Assembly (NCBI GenBank): GCA_020073385.1
Contig: JAIQFH010000001.1
Coordinates: 310,001-374,000 of the forward strand
Reading direction: 5' to 3'
DNA from: Terriglobia bacterium
Lineage (GTDB): Bacteria; Acidobacteriota; Terriglobia; Terriglobales; Acidobacteriaceae
Length of the DNA stretch: 64,000 bases
The position numbers were made by a program, and so were the translations under genes. Shown here in pieces: positions 33,400 through 43,135 of the stretch (the first letter of the stretch is position 1; each line of letters starts with the position of its first letter). Below the pieces are notes generated by a model, which made no database searches, was not told the DNA's origin, and saw only the letters and a program-made list of their open reading frames with translations.

Positions 33400-33657
33400 A
33401 TGCCGGTATTCGACGAGAAGCAGGAAGAACTGGAGCATTTCGAAACCATGATGGGTGTTCCGCGCGGGCGACTGGCTGTCACTATGGACACCATCACCGA
33501 TGCCATGGCGCTGGTCGGTCAGCACGGCGTCTACTGCCAGAGCCAGCGCTGGCCGGGCAAGCCGGTGATGGATATTCAGTTGATCATGAAGAACCTGACT
33601 GACGCGAAGGAACTCATTCAGAGCGTGATGGAAGAATTGAAGAAGTCGCGCGAATGA
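33400..33657 (+). CDS. Hypothetical protein, 85 aa
   Basis: This small acidic protein is mostly helical (DEKQEELEHFETMMG, LTDAKELIQSVMEELKKSRE) with a short central beta segment containing the single Cys (GVYCQSQRW). No signal peptide or known motif is visible. A TACAAT box ends 6 bases before the ATG, which would place transcription start at or near the initiation codon, suggesting a leaderless message. It reads as a genuine gene from its codon pattern; the function is unknown. Confidence 0.6.
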   Translation: MPVFDEKQEELEHFETMMGVPRGRLAVTMDTITDAMALVGQHGVYCQSQRWPGKPVMDIQLIMKNLTDAKELIQSVMEELKKSRE

Positions 33658-33730
33658 TTTTGCATCTCGCGCAGATGGCTGCATTGAAGCAGACCTGAAC
33701 TTTCCGAAAGGGTAGAAGCACAAAACATTA

Positions 33731-33826
33731 ACCACAAAGGGCACCCTTCGACCTCGCTCAGGGCAGGCTAGGCGTACGAAGGAAAACAACTCAGAGTTCT
33801 TCGTGAGACTTCGTGCCCTTTGTGGC
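33731..33826. repeat. Family A repeat with long spacer
   Basis: ACCACAAAGGGCAC (33731-33744) pairs with GTGCCCTTTGTGGC (33813-33826) at 13 of 14 positions. The spacer contains a CTTCGACCTCGCTCAGG segment. It lies between the 85-residue gene and the GH27 gene. Confidence 0.8.
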
Positions 33827-33834
33827 TGATGCCT

Positions 33835-35043
33835 TTAGGGTTTGACAGTGACCATCACCACGGCGTGGGGCGCGACGCGGGAGGAGAACTTCGCTGTCAC
33901 CTTCCCGAGATCCTTGTGTTCCCACAGATCACGCACTGAGGCGCTGAGAGTTTTCGGATAACCGAGATCCTCCCAATTCGCAGTGATCTCTTGTTCGGAC
34001 TCGCCGCGGTTGAGTAGGATTATGGCGCGGCTGCCATCCTTCATTTGCTTCGCCCAAACTTCCAGATCTCCATTCTTGGCAACGCGTTCTCCTTCGCGTC
34101 CGAGCGGATCCTGATCGACGGCGATCACTTCTTTGTTCGTTAGAATGTCGTGAATCTCTGGACGCATATTGCGCAGGTCATTTCCGGCGATCAGTGGCGC
34201 GGCCAGGATCGCCCATAAACTGAAGTGCGTGCGATACTCGATGTCGGTCATTCCGCCATTGCCTACTTCGAGCATGTCGGGATCATTCCAATGACCCGGT
34301 CCGGCATAGGATTGCAATCCGACCTGCTGATCGAGGATGGCCAGCACACCGTTTGAACAGCAACTACCGTCCGGCCACTTTTGCTTGCCGCCCCATCGGT
34401 CGTTAATGTCACCCGTGGTACGCCACAAATTGCCGCCGACCTCCTGGCCCCAAAGCCATGGCTTGGCGGTTCCCCATTCGCAGATGCTGAGCACGATGGG
34501 GCGTCCGGAGGCGTCGAGAGCAGCGCGGATGTTGGCGTACGAAGCCTTGGCATCCTGGGTACTCGCGTGGCACCAGTCGTACTTCAGATAATCCACGCCC
34601 CAGGCGGCATATTGCACGGCGTCTTGATATTCATGGCCGAGGCCGCCGGGACGTCCCGCACAGGTTTTCGATCCCGCGTCAGAATAAACGCCGAACTTCA
34701 GACCTAACGAGTGGATGTAATCTCCTACGGCCTTCATGCCGTGCGGGAAGCGCTGCGGATCGACGACGATACTGGCATTCGCATCGCGGCTTACCTGCCA
34801 GCAATCGTCGATGTTGACGTACACATATCCGGCATCTTTCATGCCCGACTTCACCACCGCGTCGGCCATGCCTTTGATCATGTCTTCGCTCACGTTGCAG
34901 GCGAACTTGTTCCACGAGTTCCATCCCATGGGAGGAGTGAGCGCGAGGTTGGCGGAAGGAGATGGCTTTTCTTGAGCAACCGCGGCGGAGATCAAGAACG
35001 ATACGAACAGACAGAAGGCGACCACGAGGGCAGTCTTTTTCAT
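33835..35043 (-). CDS. Secreted GH27 alpha-galactosidase
   Basis: A signal peptide (residues 1-23) leads into the GH27 barrel: LTPPMGWNSWN, YVNIDDCWQ, LKFGVYSDAG, the nucleophile Asp156 in YLKYDWC, and the acid/base Asp254 in GHWNDPDMLEVGN. A C-terminal beta-sandwich covers about 310-402 (GDLEVWAKQMKDGSRAIILLNRG). The enzyme removes terminal alpha-galactose from galactomannan, raffinose-type sugars or glycolipids, or acts on related alpha-N-acetylgalactosamine or arabinopyranose. 402 residues is normal. Periplasmic or extracellular. Confidence 0.93.
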   Translation of the reverse strand: MKKTALVVAFCLFVSFLISAAVAQEKPSPSANLALTPPMGWNSWNKFACNVSEDMIKGMADAVVKSGMKDAGYVYVNIDDCWQVSRDANASIVVDPQRFPHGMKAVGDYIHSLGLKFGVYSDAGSKTCAGRPGGLGHEYQDAVQYAAWGVDYLKYDWCHASTQDAKASYANIRAALDASGRPIVLSICEWGTAKPWLWGQEVGGNLWRTTGDINDRWGGKQKWPDGSCCSNGVLAILDQQVGLQSYAGPGHWNDPDMLEVGNGGMTDIEYRTHFSLWAILAAPLIAGNDLRNMRPEIHDILTNKEVIAVDQDPLGREGERVAKNGDLEVWAKQMKDGSRAIILLNRGESEQEITANWEDLGYPKTLSASVRDLWEHKDLGKVTAKFSSRVAPHAVVMVTVKP

Positions 35044-35334
35044 GCGATTGTTTTACCAGAACCAGTCGGCAGCGGTACAGGAAGGGTTAAGAAGGGGCGA
35101 TCCAGGACGATTGCCCCACGATGCTTATTGTGCAAGTTCGTCCGTCTTGCTGCCGGGTCCGCAGGTGCCCGTGGCGCCGCCGACTCACGACGACTGCCTG
35201 TCACAAACCATCCGTTACTCGACGAGGCAAACACACGGTAAGGTTAAGTGGCGCATTAACCATATCACTCAATCGATCTAAGCCCGGTTTACAATCTTCC
35301 TTCTGTCTATCCCGATATTCAAAGGAGCCTCTAC
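35044..35334. other. Divergent intergenic region
   Basis: It separates the GH27 gene (minus) from the TolB-like gene (plus) and should hold both promoters. I see no strong repeat or small gene. AAAGGAG seven bases before 35335 is the ribosome-binding site of the TolB-like gene. Confidence 0.4.
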
Positions 35335-36846
35335 GTGGCGACTATCCGCGCCTACTCATGGTTGGTTCTAGTTGCACTTTCCGCCCTTGTGTCTCATGAA
35401 TTTTTGCAGGCCCAGATAGATGCTCCCGTGGGCATCTTCGAACATCATGGCGATGTGGGCACCGTGTTACATGCTGGATCGGTCGACTACGACGGGGGTA
35501 AGAAGATCTACACGATCTCCGGCAGCGGGGAGAACATGTGGTCGACTGTGGATGCGTTCCAGTTTGTCTGGAAGAAGATGTCGGGGGACGTGTCATTGTC
35601 CGCTGACATTGGATTCCTGACCAGAACGGGGAACGAACACAAAAAGGCTGTGCTCATGCTGCGCCAGAGCCTGGATGGCGATTCGGTTTACGCCGATGTT
35701 GCGCTGCACGCGAGCGGACTGACGTCACTGCAATTCCGCGGCGAGAAAGGCGCAATGACGCGGGAGGTTCAATCGAATCTCTCCGGCCCCAAGCGTCTGC
35801 GCATAGTGAAGCGGGGAGATTACGTGTACATGGCGCTCGGCGCGGAGGCCGTTCACCCTGCGGGTGGCTGGCTTCGCATTCCGCTGCAGGGCTCATTCTA
35901 TGTGGGGTTGGGAGTCTGCTCGCACGACAAAGATGTGGTGGAGCAGGCCGTGTTCTCGAACGTCGAGCTGACGCAGCCGGCGGCTTCTTCTGGCGAGTCG
36001 GTTCTTTACAGCACCTTGGAGACGGTCGACGTCGATTCCGCGGATCGTCGGGTTGCATATTTGGCGCGGGGCCGCTTTGAAGCGCCCAACTGGACGCGGG
36101 ATGGCAAAGAATTCTTGTTCAATCGCGACGGCCACCTTGATCGCCTCCCGGTGAGCGGAGGCGTGCCAGCAAAGATCGATACCGGCTTTGCGACTCGTCT
36201 CAACAACGACCACGGCATATCGCCCGACGCGACGCAACTTGCCATCAGCGACAATTCGCAGGGCGATCACGAATCACTTGTGTATCTCGCGCCCATCGGT
36301 GGAGGTACTCCGCGTCGCATCACGCAGAAGTCTCCTTCGTACTGGCATGGCTGGTCTCCCGACGGGAAGACGCTGGCGTTCGTCGGGCAGCGGAACGATG
36401 ATTTCGATATCTACACGATTCCTGCGGCAGGCGGAGAAGAAACGAAACTCACGACTGCGAAGGGCCTCGACGATGGCCCGGAATATTCTCCTGACGGAAA
36501 ATACATCTACTTCAACTCTGAACGCACCGGCCACATGCAAATCTGGCGCATGAAGGCCGACGGCGGCGAGCAAGAGCAGGTATTCTCTGACGAACTGAAC
36601 AACTGGTTTCCGCACATTTCGCCCGACGGGAAGTGGATGGTATTTCTGACGTACGGCGCGGACGTGAAGGGCCATCCCGAGAATAAAGATGTCATGTTGC
36701 GTTTGATGTCACTCGCGGACAGGAAGATCACCGCGCTGGCGAAACTGTTCGGAGGGCAGGGAACGATTAACGTGCCTTCGTGGTCGCCCGACAGCAAGCA
36801 GGTGGCATTCGTCAGCTATATGCTGATCCCGCCGGAGAGCAAGTAG
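35335..36846 (+). CDS. Secreted TolB-like beta-propeller protein with DUF1349-like N-domain
   Basis: The start is GTG with AAAGGAG upstream. A signal peptide ends near LQAQ (residue 27). Residues 30-205 resemble a concanavalin-like DUF1349 domain ([34 protein letters not shown]). Residues 215-500 are PD40/TolB propeller blades with the repeated SPDGK pattern ([48 protein letters not shown]). Such proteins are abundant in Acidobacteriota; they are probably periplasmic sugar- or protein-binding scaffolds. It lies among glycan hydrolases. Confidence 0.88.
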   Translation: MATIRAYSWLVLVALSALVSHEFLQAQIDAPVGIFEHHGDVGTVLHAGSVDYDGGKKIYTISGSGENMWSTVDAFQFVWKKMSGDVSLSADIGFLTRTGNEHKKAVLMLRQSLDGDSVYADVALHASGLTSLQFRGEKGAMTREVQSNLSGPKRLRIVKRGDYVYMALGAEAVHPAGGWLRIPLQGSFYVGLGVCSHDKDVVEQAVFSNVELTQPAASSGESVLYSTLETVDVDSADRRVAYLARGRFEAPNWTRDGKEFLFNRDGHLDRLPVSGGVPAKIDTGFATRLNNDHGISPDATQLAISDNSQGDHESLVYLAPIGGGTPRRITQKSPSYWHGWSPDGKTLAFVGQRNDDFDIYTIPAAGGEETKLTTAKGLDDGPEYSPDGKYIYFNSERTGHMQIWRMKADGGEQEQVFSDELNNWFPHISPDGKWMVFLTYGADVKGHPENKDVMLRLMSLADRKITALAKLFGGQGTINVPSWSPDSKQVAFVSYMLIPPESK

Positions 36847-36852
36847 ATAACC

Positions 36853-38352
36853 CTACTCCGGAGCCTGAAACGGCGACGCGGGCAGCCCCTCGCGGTTGTA
36901 CAGATTGCAAGTCGGATTCGGAGCCCATGCGTATCGAACAGAAATCGGATCGGGTACCGTGGAACTCGAGACGATCACCGACGACCCGTCAATCTTCGCG
37001 TCTGCAGCAACATACTTCCCATCTGTTCCTGCAACTTCGAATCCAGTGAGCGGGCCACTTTTGGCAGTGAGTCCGGCAGCGTGATCGAACCAGATCCGTA
37101 GCGCGTGATCCTCGCGCGTGAGTTGCCGGTAGAGAGGGCCGGACCACTCCAGCTTTTCACCGTAGGAAATCGCGCGCGCTGCGCGTGCCAGGCGCAGTCC
37201 TACATCCAACTTGTTCTTGGGGTGAATATCGACCGGGTCTCCGATATCGATCGTCACCGCCATGCCCGTATTTCGCAGCGCAAGGGCCTGTCGCTGCGCA
37301 TCGCGGACCTCGGGCCAACGGCCATCGGGCTCTGTATTCCAATTCGCGATTTGAACAAAGAGAAAAGGGACGTCGCCTTCATCCCATGCGCGGCGCCAAT
37401 CGCTGATCATGGTCTGGAACAGGTGGGCATAGAGCGGAGCTCTCGGCCCGGAATTGGCTTCGCCCTGATACCAGATCACTCCGCGAATCGCAAACGGCGT
37501 CAACGGTGCAATCATTCCATTGAAAAGCGCGGCCGGAGCCCAGGCGGCAAAGTCGGGATGCCATTTTCTCCAAAGGGCAGGCTTGCCCTCAGCCTTCGCC
37601 TGTTCGACTGCTTTCTGATAGTCACGTTCCTCCAGCGCCTGGCGCGTAAGAACAGACTCGCGCTCGTCCACCATTTTTGCGCGCTCTGCAAAGACGGGCA
37701 TCAGAGATGCGTCAGCGGACAACGTGTGCATGCTGGTCCAGGATTCGGCAGCAGTTCCGCCCCAGAAGGTCTCAATTAATCCGATCGGTACATTTATCTT
37801 CTGATGGATGTCGCGAGCAAAGTAGTAGGCCACTGCCGAAGACTCAGCAACATTCTCTGGCGTGCACGGAGCCCAGGTTTTCGCTTCCACGTCCGAGCGC
37901 GGATAGTCGGATGGGCGATGCTCCACTCGAAAGATGCGAATCTTCGGATATTGTGCTGCGGCGATCTCCGTGTCCGGATTCGCAAGCTCCTTCATGGGGA
38001 ACTCCATATTGGATTGCCCGGAGGCGACCCAGACATCGCCGACCAGGATGTCGTTCAGCTGGATCGTATTCGATGCCCTGATCACCATCTGAAATGGTCC
38101 GCCTGCCTCACCGGGAGACAGATATATGTTCCAGAGGCCAAGGTCATCGGCGGTGGTGGATTGAGTTTCGCCGCGAAATGTGACCGAGACGCTTTCATGC
38201 TCGGATGCTTTGCCCCACACATGCACTGGCAGTCCGCGCTGCACGACCATGTGATCAGCCAGCAGCGAAGGCAGCGTGATTTCGGCTCGAGCGGAAATCG
38301 CGGCAATGATCAGAAGATAAGAGGCTGCTACGGCGACACGAGCAGGCTTCAT
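36853..38352 (-). CDS. Secreted sialate O-acetylesterase-like SGNH esterase
   Basis: A signal peptide (1-23) precedes SASA-family blocks: SLLADHMVVQRGLPVHVWGKA, the nucleophile Ser114 in VASGQSNMEFPM, ETFWGGTAAESW, GVIWYQGEANSG, and DPVDIHPKNKLDVGLRLA with the catalytic Asp-x-x-His. These enzymes remove O-acetyl groups from sialic acid or from plant polysaccharides such as acetylated xylan or pectin. No sialic-acid genes are nearby, so plant glycan is more likely. It converges with the TolB-like gene across 6 bases. 499 residues. Confidence 0.92.
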   Translation of the reverse strand: MKPARVAVAASYLLIIAAISARAEITLPSLLADHMVVQRGLPVHVWGKASEHESVSVTFRGETQSTTADDLGLWNIYLSPGEAGGPFQMVIRASNTIQLNDILVGDVWVASGQSNMEFPMKELANPDTEIAAAQYPKIRIFRVEHRPSDYPRSDVEAKTWAPCTPENVAESSAVAYYFARDIHQKINVPIGLIETFWGGTAAESWTSMHTLSADASLMPVFAERAKMVDERESVLTRQALEERDYQKAVEQAKAEGKPALWRKWHPDFAAWAPAALFNGMIAPLTPFAIRGVIWYQGEANSGPRAPLYAHLFQTMISDWRRAWDEGDVPFLFVQIANWNTEPDGRWPEVRDAQRQALALRNTGMAVTIDIGDPVDIHPKNKLDVGLRLARAARAISYGEKLEWSGPLYRQLTREDHALRIWFDHAAGLTAKSGPLTGFEVAGTDGKYVAADAKIDGSSVIVSSSTVPDPISVRYAWAPNPTCNLYNREGLPASPFQAPE

Positions 38353-38402
38353 GGCGAGTCCCTCTGGATGGAATGAAACGAGAAACTGTAGCAGCCGGTT
38401 GG

Positions 38403-39455
38403 CTAGCGTTCAACTTTCTGATCGAAGAACTTAGCCATCAGTTCGAGAGCTTCCCGAGTTTCTGGCAGTTGGAAGTGATACCAGAAGGCGTGAGGCAGGG
38501 CTTCGAATACCACTAACTGTGAATCGTCTCCAGCATGCAGCAGTGCGCGATGAAAGATAGCGGTGTCACTCAGCAGCAGATCGCGAGTGCTCGTGACCAG
38601 CAGGCTTGGCGGCCAACTGTGAAGGTCGGCAAATAGAGGCGAGAGTACGGGATCTTTGCGATCAGTCTTGCCAACGTACTGATCGTCTGGCAGATGCTGT
38701 GGGTCGACGGGGTGCAGTTGCCCTGGGAATCCGTTGAGCGTGAATAGTTGGCGCGAGTCGCCGGGGCGGCTAAAGTCGGCGAGGCTGGAGAAAACGCCCA
38801 ACGCGCCCGGCAGCGGGAGTCCCAGCTGCTTCAGCTTCACCGTAACTTCACAAGTCAGAATCGCACCCGCCGATGTTCCGAAGAGTCCGATGCTGCGCGG
38901 CTTGTAGGTTTTCAGGAGTTCCTTGTAGACCGCCACAACGTCGTCGACGGCAGCGGGGAAAGGATTTTCCGGCGCCAGGCGATAGTAGACCGAGACAACT
39001 TTCATCTTCGCCAGATTCGAGATAGGGACACCCTCGATCAACGATCCTGAATCCGAGTTGAAGCCTCCGCCGTGCAGGTTGATCAGGACGCGAGTCTTGT
39101 TCTCGGCGGGCATGGTCATCGGGGTAATGATGTCGGTGCGAACCCCGGCCGTCGTCGCTTCCTCCACGTTGACGGGATACAGCTTCCGCGCCTCGGCGGA
39201 ATCCTGGGCACGCCAGGCGTCGGTACGGGCGCGCCGCTCGGCAAGTGTCTCGGGGCCAGGTGTTGTGTGAGTCAGCGATTCGAGCCAGGTCTGCGCTTCC
39301 GGGCTGATGGTGGCAGGCATCGGCACCACGCGGGTTATGTGGGCTGTGCCGTCGGCGTCAAAGGTTGCGGAACCTGCTGGGGAAGCTGGATTAGATTGGG
39401 CGTTTCCATAAACTGTCAACACAATGAGCGCCAGCGTGCTGGTTTGTTTTCTCAT
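38403..39455 (-). CDS. Secreted alpha/beta-hydrolase (HSL/acetyl-esterase family)
   Basis: The protein has an export signal (STLALIVLTVYGNAQ), then the HSL oxyanion motif HGGGFNSDSGS, the nucleophile elbow GLFGTSAGAIL, and late Asp and His (STRDLLLSDT; ALPHAFWYHF). It hydrolyses short-chain esters. It sits 50 bases before the sialate O-acetylesterase gene on the same strand, so the two esterases are probably co-transcribed. 350 residues is typical of the family with a signal peptide. Confidence 0.9.
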   Translation of the reverse strand: MRKQTSTLALIVLTVYGNAQSNPASPAGSATFDADGTAHITRVVPMPATISPEAQTWLESLTHTTPGPETLAERRARTDAWRAQDSAEARKLYPVNVEEATTAGVRTDIITPMTMPAENKTRVLINLHGGGFNSDSGSLIEGVPISNLAKMKVVSVYYRLAPENPFPAAVDDVVAVYKELLKTYKPRSIGLFGTSAGAILTCEVTVKLKQLGLPLPGALGVFSSLADFSRPGDSRQLFTLNGFPGQLHPVDPQHLPDDQYVGKTDRKDPVLSPLFADLHSWPPSLLVTSTRDLLLSDTAIFHRALLHAGDDSQLVVFEALPHAFWYHFQLPETREALELMAKFFDQKVER

Positions 39456-39510
39456 GGGAAGTTTGTATCAGAGTGTATGGTGACTGCCAATAGGACGACG
39501 CGAAGCACCC

Positions 39511-39550
39511 GTGCAGCTTGCATAGGTCCTTCGCTTCGCTCAGGATGACA
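39511..39550. repeat. Family B repeat, half copy
   Basis: GTGCAGCTTGCATAGGTCC, then TTCGCTTCGCTCAGGATGACA, the right arm of the unit at 18466-18619. It lies between the esterase and acyl-CoA dehydrogenase genes. Confidence 0.85.
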
Positions 39551-39570
39551 ACGGTATAGAACGAACGCGC

Positions 39571-41370
39571 CTAGGCCAGTGTGTACTTTCCGCGCTCGGT
39601 CATCTTCTGCGCGATCTGCTGCCGCAGTTCGACGGTATTGAACGGTTCATACTTCGCGAGCCTGCGCAGAATCGCGAGCTGGGTTCGCATCATGTCGCCG
39701 TCGGCCACGGCGGCGATTACTTTGCGTGCCGCAGATTCAACCTTCTCCATCGACTGCGACAGATAAACGCGAGTCATGGCTACGGGCAATGCTGCGCCCG
39801 ACTCACCCTTGCTCTCGACGATCTTCTGCGCGCGCAATACGGCAGACTCCATCGCGTATGTCTCAATGGTCATATCGGCGATCGCGCCCATGATTTCCTG
39901 CTGATCCTGAATTGCCTGCATGTATTTCTGCGTGGCCGAGCCGGCTGCGAACAGCCCTAGCTTCTTGGCTTGCGCGACCACTTTGCGCTCCTCAGCCAGA
40001 GCACCTTCGACTTCCTCTCCCATTGAAGGGCCCGAGAGTACTTCATCCATCAGCTTCTTGATGGCCGGCATGAGCGGCAACTGGCCGGTCATCGCGCGCT
40101 TCAGCAGGAATCCGGTGATGATCAGCCGGTTGATTTCGTTCGTCCCTTCAAAGATGCGGTTGATGCGTGCATCGCGATACGCGCGCTCGGCGGGATACTC
40201 CTCGACAAAGCCATAGCCTGCGTAGATCTGAACCGTCTCGTCGACGACGTAATCAATCATCTCCGAGCCCCAGACCTTGATGATCGAGCACTCGACCGCG
40301 TATTCCTCAATGGCCTTCAATGTCTGCTTTGCAGCGTCTGCAGCGGATTTGTCGACTTCGCTGAGAGCGGCATCCATCAGGGCGACGGTGCGATATACCA
40401 GCGACTCGCCGACAAACAGCAGTGTCGCCATGTTGGCAATCTTTTCGCGCACCAGTCCGAAATCTGCGATGACCTTATTGAATGCCTTACGCTGTTTGGC
40501 ATAGCCGATGGCGTTTTCCAGTGACACGCGCCCGCCGCCAACACACATCGCGCCCAGCTTGAAGCGTCCGATATTCAGGATGTTGAAAGCGATCAGGTGA
40601 CCCTTGCCGACTTCTCCCAGTAAGTTTTCAACCGGAACCTTGCAATCGTTCAGAATGATGGGGCAAGTCGATGAACCTCGAATTCCCATCTTGTGCTCTT
40701 CGGCGCCAACGGAAAATCCGGGAAAAGTTTTCTCGACGAGAAAAGCAGAGAATTTCTCGCCATCGATCTTCGCGAAGACGGTGAACAGATCGGCGAACCC
40801 GGCATTCGTGATCCACATTTTCTCGCCGTTCAGGATGTAATGCTTGCCATCGGGAGAGAGCGTGGCGCGAGTGCGGCAGTTCAATGCGTCGGAGCCTGAA
40901 GTTGACTCAGACAACGCGTAAGCACCGATGATTTCTCCGGCACCCAGGCGCGCCAGATATTTTTTCTTCTGCTCTTCCGTGCCGAAATAGACGATGGGCA
41001 GAGTCCCGATGCCCGTGTGTCCGCCCCATGTCGTGGCAAATCCGGCGTACTTGGCGATGTGATCGGCAATCACTGCCGCTGTAACCTTGTCCATCTCTAA
41101 TCCGCCGTAGGATTCGGGGATCTCGACTGAACTCAGACCCAACTCGCCCGCTTTTCGCAGAAGGTTACGTGTGACGGAGAAATCCTTGTGCTCGATCTTC
41201 TCGATGTTGGGAACGATTTCGTTGACGGCGAACTCTTCCGCCGTCTGCCCAATGAGCTGATGCTGCTCGCTGAAATCCTCCGGCGTGAAGACTTCCTCGG
41301 GGCTCCGGGTTTCGAGCAGAAAGCTGCCTCCCGAGATTTTGGTTTTTGGAACTGTGGTGGTCGTTGCCAT
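39571..41370 (-). CDS. fadE: Acyl-CoA dehydrogenase, FadE-type
   Basis: The flavoprotein oxidises acyl-CoA to trans-2-enoyl-CoA in beta-oxidation. Blocks include ESYGGLEMDKVTAAVIADHIAKYAG, YALSESTSGSDALNCRT, WITNAGFADLFTVFAK, the FAD-binding region CVGGGRVSLENAIGYAKQRKAF and YAGYGFVEEYPAERAYRDARINRIFEGTNEINR with the catalytic region. At 599 residues it has the extra C-terminal helical domain of B. subtilis FadE (594) rather than the 380-residue short type. With fadA and fadN upstream on the same strand it forms a complete cycle. Confidence 0.94.
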   Translation of the reverse strand: MATTTTVPKTKISGGSFLLETRSPEEVFTPEDFSEQHQLIGQTAEEFAVNEIVPNIEKIEHKDFSVTRNLLRKAGELGLSSVEIPESYGGLEMDKVTAAVIADHIAKYAGFATTWGGHTGIGTLPIVYFGTEEQKKKYLARLGAGEIIGAYALSESTSGSDALNCRTRATLSPDGKHYILNGEKMWITNAGFADLFTVFAKIDGEKFSAFLVEKTFPGFSVGAEEHKMGIRGSSTCPIILNDCKVPVENLLGEVGKGHLIAFNILNIGRFKLGAMCVGGGRVSLENAIGYAKQRKAFNKVIADFGLVREKIANMATLLFVGESLVYRTVALMDAALSEVDKSAADAAKQTLKAIEEYAVECSIIKVWGSEMIDYVVDETVQIYAGYGFVEEYPAERAYRDARINRIFEGTNEINRLIITGFLLKRAMTGQLPLMPAIKKLMDEVLSGPSMGEEVEGALAEERKVVAQAKKLGLFAAGSATQKYMQAIQDQQEIMGAIADMTIETYAMESAVLRAQKIVESKGESGAALPVAMTRVYLSQSMEKVESAARKVIAAVADGDMMRTQLAILRRLAKYEPFNTVELRQQIAQKMTERGKYTLA

Positions 41371-41464
41371 CGTCCGTCCCCCAAATAAAAACGCCGGCTG
41401 CGAAAAGCTGGCGGAAAGGCTGATGCAATTCTAATGCTGCGGGCGAGGGAATGATAGTTTGACC

Positions 41465-41500
41465 AAGAATAGTCCGGCTCGTTGGAGCCGGACTATTCTT
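41465..41500. terminator. Strong perfect stem-loop terminator
   Basis: AAGAATAGTCCGGCTC pairs perfectly with GAGCCGGACTATTCTT over 16 bases with the loop GTTG. T-rich ends on both strands make it a plausible terminator, for the minus-strand gene ending at 41529. The fadE gene then needs its own promoter downstream of it. Confidence 0.8.
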
Positions 41501-41528
41501 TGCATGGCTTTGAACTGTTCACGTTTGG

Positions 41529-42569
41529 CTAATGCTGAAAATCAAAGCTCAGGAAATCGAACCATGGCGTCGAATCATAGACAGAGAGGCCATATCCCGA
41601 TGAATTGGCGGAAATGGACTGCATCCGGCATTGCTGATATCGCGCGAACAAACTCTGGCGCAGGTTTTCCTCGCTCTGCCAAGCAGTCGTCGTCTCCGAG
41701 CACTCCTGCGCAGGGCCATTCCCGCAGGCGCTTTGCCGAATGGACTGAGCGTCTCGCACACGTCTTTCCTGACGATCCAGATCTCTGCGCAGCGCGAAGC
41801 AGTTGTCCAGGAAGCGCGTCTGATAAAGGCAAGCGTTGCCGTTCCAAATCTCTCCCGCTGAACACTGGTAACGCGCGTGGCCGCAGGACATGCCATTCCC
41901 GATCTGCCCTGGCCTGCACACTGCGACGGGCGGACTAACGCAGGCGCCGCCACTGTGCACCTGCCCGACTGGACAGATCGGAGTGCACCGCCCTTTCGGG
42001 CAGATGGGTCTTGGCAGGTACAAAGCTGGTTTGGCCTCCACTTTCGGTTGTGGCCTTCGGAACGGATGCCGCAGGAAGGTGAAGAAGCTCCGTTTTTCGG
42101 GTACGACCGCGCGCTGGGGCATGCCTGACTTTGGCTCATGAATGCGACGCACCTTCGATGAGGAGTTCTCAATTCCGTTCCGCGAATTTACCAGGCTCGT
42201 TCCATGTTCATTCTTGCCGCGCGCACTCGATCCGTTCGGGATCGACGTGCCGCCCGAGGGATGGCCACTGTTGGAGCCATGACTACTCGTGGAGCTAGAC
42301 CCGCTGCCTGCGCTGTGGCCTCCACCCGAACTGTGACTGCCTCCACCCGAACTGTGGCTGCTGCCGCCACCCGAATAGCTGGACCCGCCGCCGGAAGTGT
42401 GACTGCCACCGCCGAAACTGCCGCCCGAATAACTGGAGCCTCCTGAGGAACTGCTGTGTGAGCCGCCGCCGGAAGAACTGCTGGAACTGCTGCTACTGGA
42501 GGAATGTTGCGCCAGGGTGAAGGATGCAAATAACAAAAGCGCGGTTAGAGACAGGCCGGAGAGCCGCAT
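41529..42569 (-). CDS. Secreted Ser/Gly-rich low-complexity protein with Cys-rich C-terminus
   Basis: A signal peptide (LSLTALLLFASFTLAQ) leads to a low-complexity segment of about 110 residues of Ser, Gly, His and Tyr, built from repeats such as SSGGGSHSSGGG. A basic linker follows, then about 150 residues with many cysteines (CPKGRCTPICPVGQVHSGGACV, CRPGQIGNG, CSAGEIWNGNACL) in repeated C-P/A-G-x-I/V-x-N/S-G patterns, then a helix. GGAGG precedes the ATG at 42569. It looks like a surface or matrix protein; no family is recognised. Confidence 0.75.
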   Translation of the reverse strand: MRLSGLSLTALLLFASFTLAQHSSSSSSSSSSSGGGSHSSSSGGSSYSGGSFGGGSHTSGGGSSYSGGGSSHSSGGGSHSSGGGHSAGSGSSSTSSHGSNSGHPSGGTSIPNGSSARGKNEHGTSLVNSRNGIENSSSKVRRIHEPKSGMPQRAVVPEKRSFFTFLRHPFRRPQPKVEAKPALYLPRPICPKGRCTPICPVGQVHSGGACVSPPVAVCRPGQIGNGMSCGHARYQCSAGEIWNGNACLYQTRFLDNCFALRRDLDRQERRVRDAQSIRQSACGNGPAQECSETTTAWQSEENLRQSLFARYQQCRMQSISANSSGYGLSVYDSTPWFDFLSFDFQH

Positions 42570-42702
42570 AAAGCACCTCCTACCAACCACGCGATTAAGG
42601 GCTGGGGATGCCGTGCGTGGTATGACACTAACGTCCACTCACAGGGTACTCTTTCCCGTGTAAATGAGCGTAGCGATCGAGTAAAGAAGTGTTTAGAGAA
42701 GG

Positions 42703-43098
42703 TTACCGCCCGGACGAGTCTGTTTGTATATCCACCTTCTTCAGGCGATAGCGACTCGCCGGCTGACAGGTCGAATAGCCGACGGGATGAACAGAATCAG
42801 AATCTTTGTTATCGCGTGCCACTACATAGCTGCGAATCTTATAGCAGAGCGTGTCATCCCCCGGTCGCGCGTCCGCCCGCACGGCTATAGGGTCGAGTTG
42901 CCGCCATTGAAGACTACTCTCCCTCGCGTCTGTTGATTGGTTCAGAACGATCCTCCACGGATCTGAGGTTGTGACCCGAGCGGATCTTTCGGGTTCGGCG
43001 CTTCGGTTCGAGCGAGTCGTCGAGGAGACTTGTTCTTGAGCGAAGGCTGACGCCGTGCAGATCAGCACAACGACTGGAAGAAAGCGGACCGGGGGCAT
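42703..43098 (-). CDS. Secreted hypothetical protein, 131 aa
   Basis: A signal peptide (FLPVVVLICTASAFAQ) is followed by a Ser/Arg-rich stretch and a small domain with two cysteines (DTLCYKIRSYVVARD, GYSTCQPASRYRLKKVDI) that could form a disulfide. AAGGAGG before the ATG at 43098 supports the start. Short proteins ending in a CxP...R(Y/F)xLK segment occur next to other secreted acidobacterial genes, but I cannot name the family. Confidence 0.65.
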   Translation of the reverse strand: MPPVRFLPVVVLICTASAFAQEQVSSTTRSNRSAEPERSARVTTSDPWRIVLNQSTDARESSLQWRQLDPIAVRADARPGDDTLCYKIRSYVVARDNKDSDSVHPVGYSTCQPASRYRLKKVDIQTDSSGR

Positions 43099-43135
43099 AG
43101 GAACCTCCTTGCGCAAATTATAGCGCCGCTTGTCT

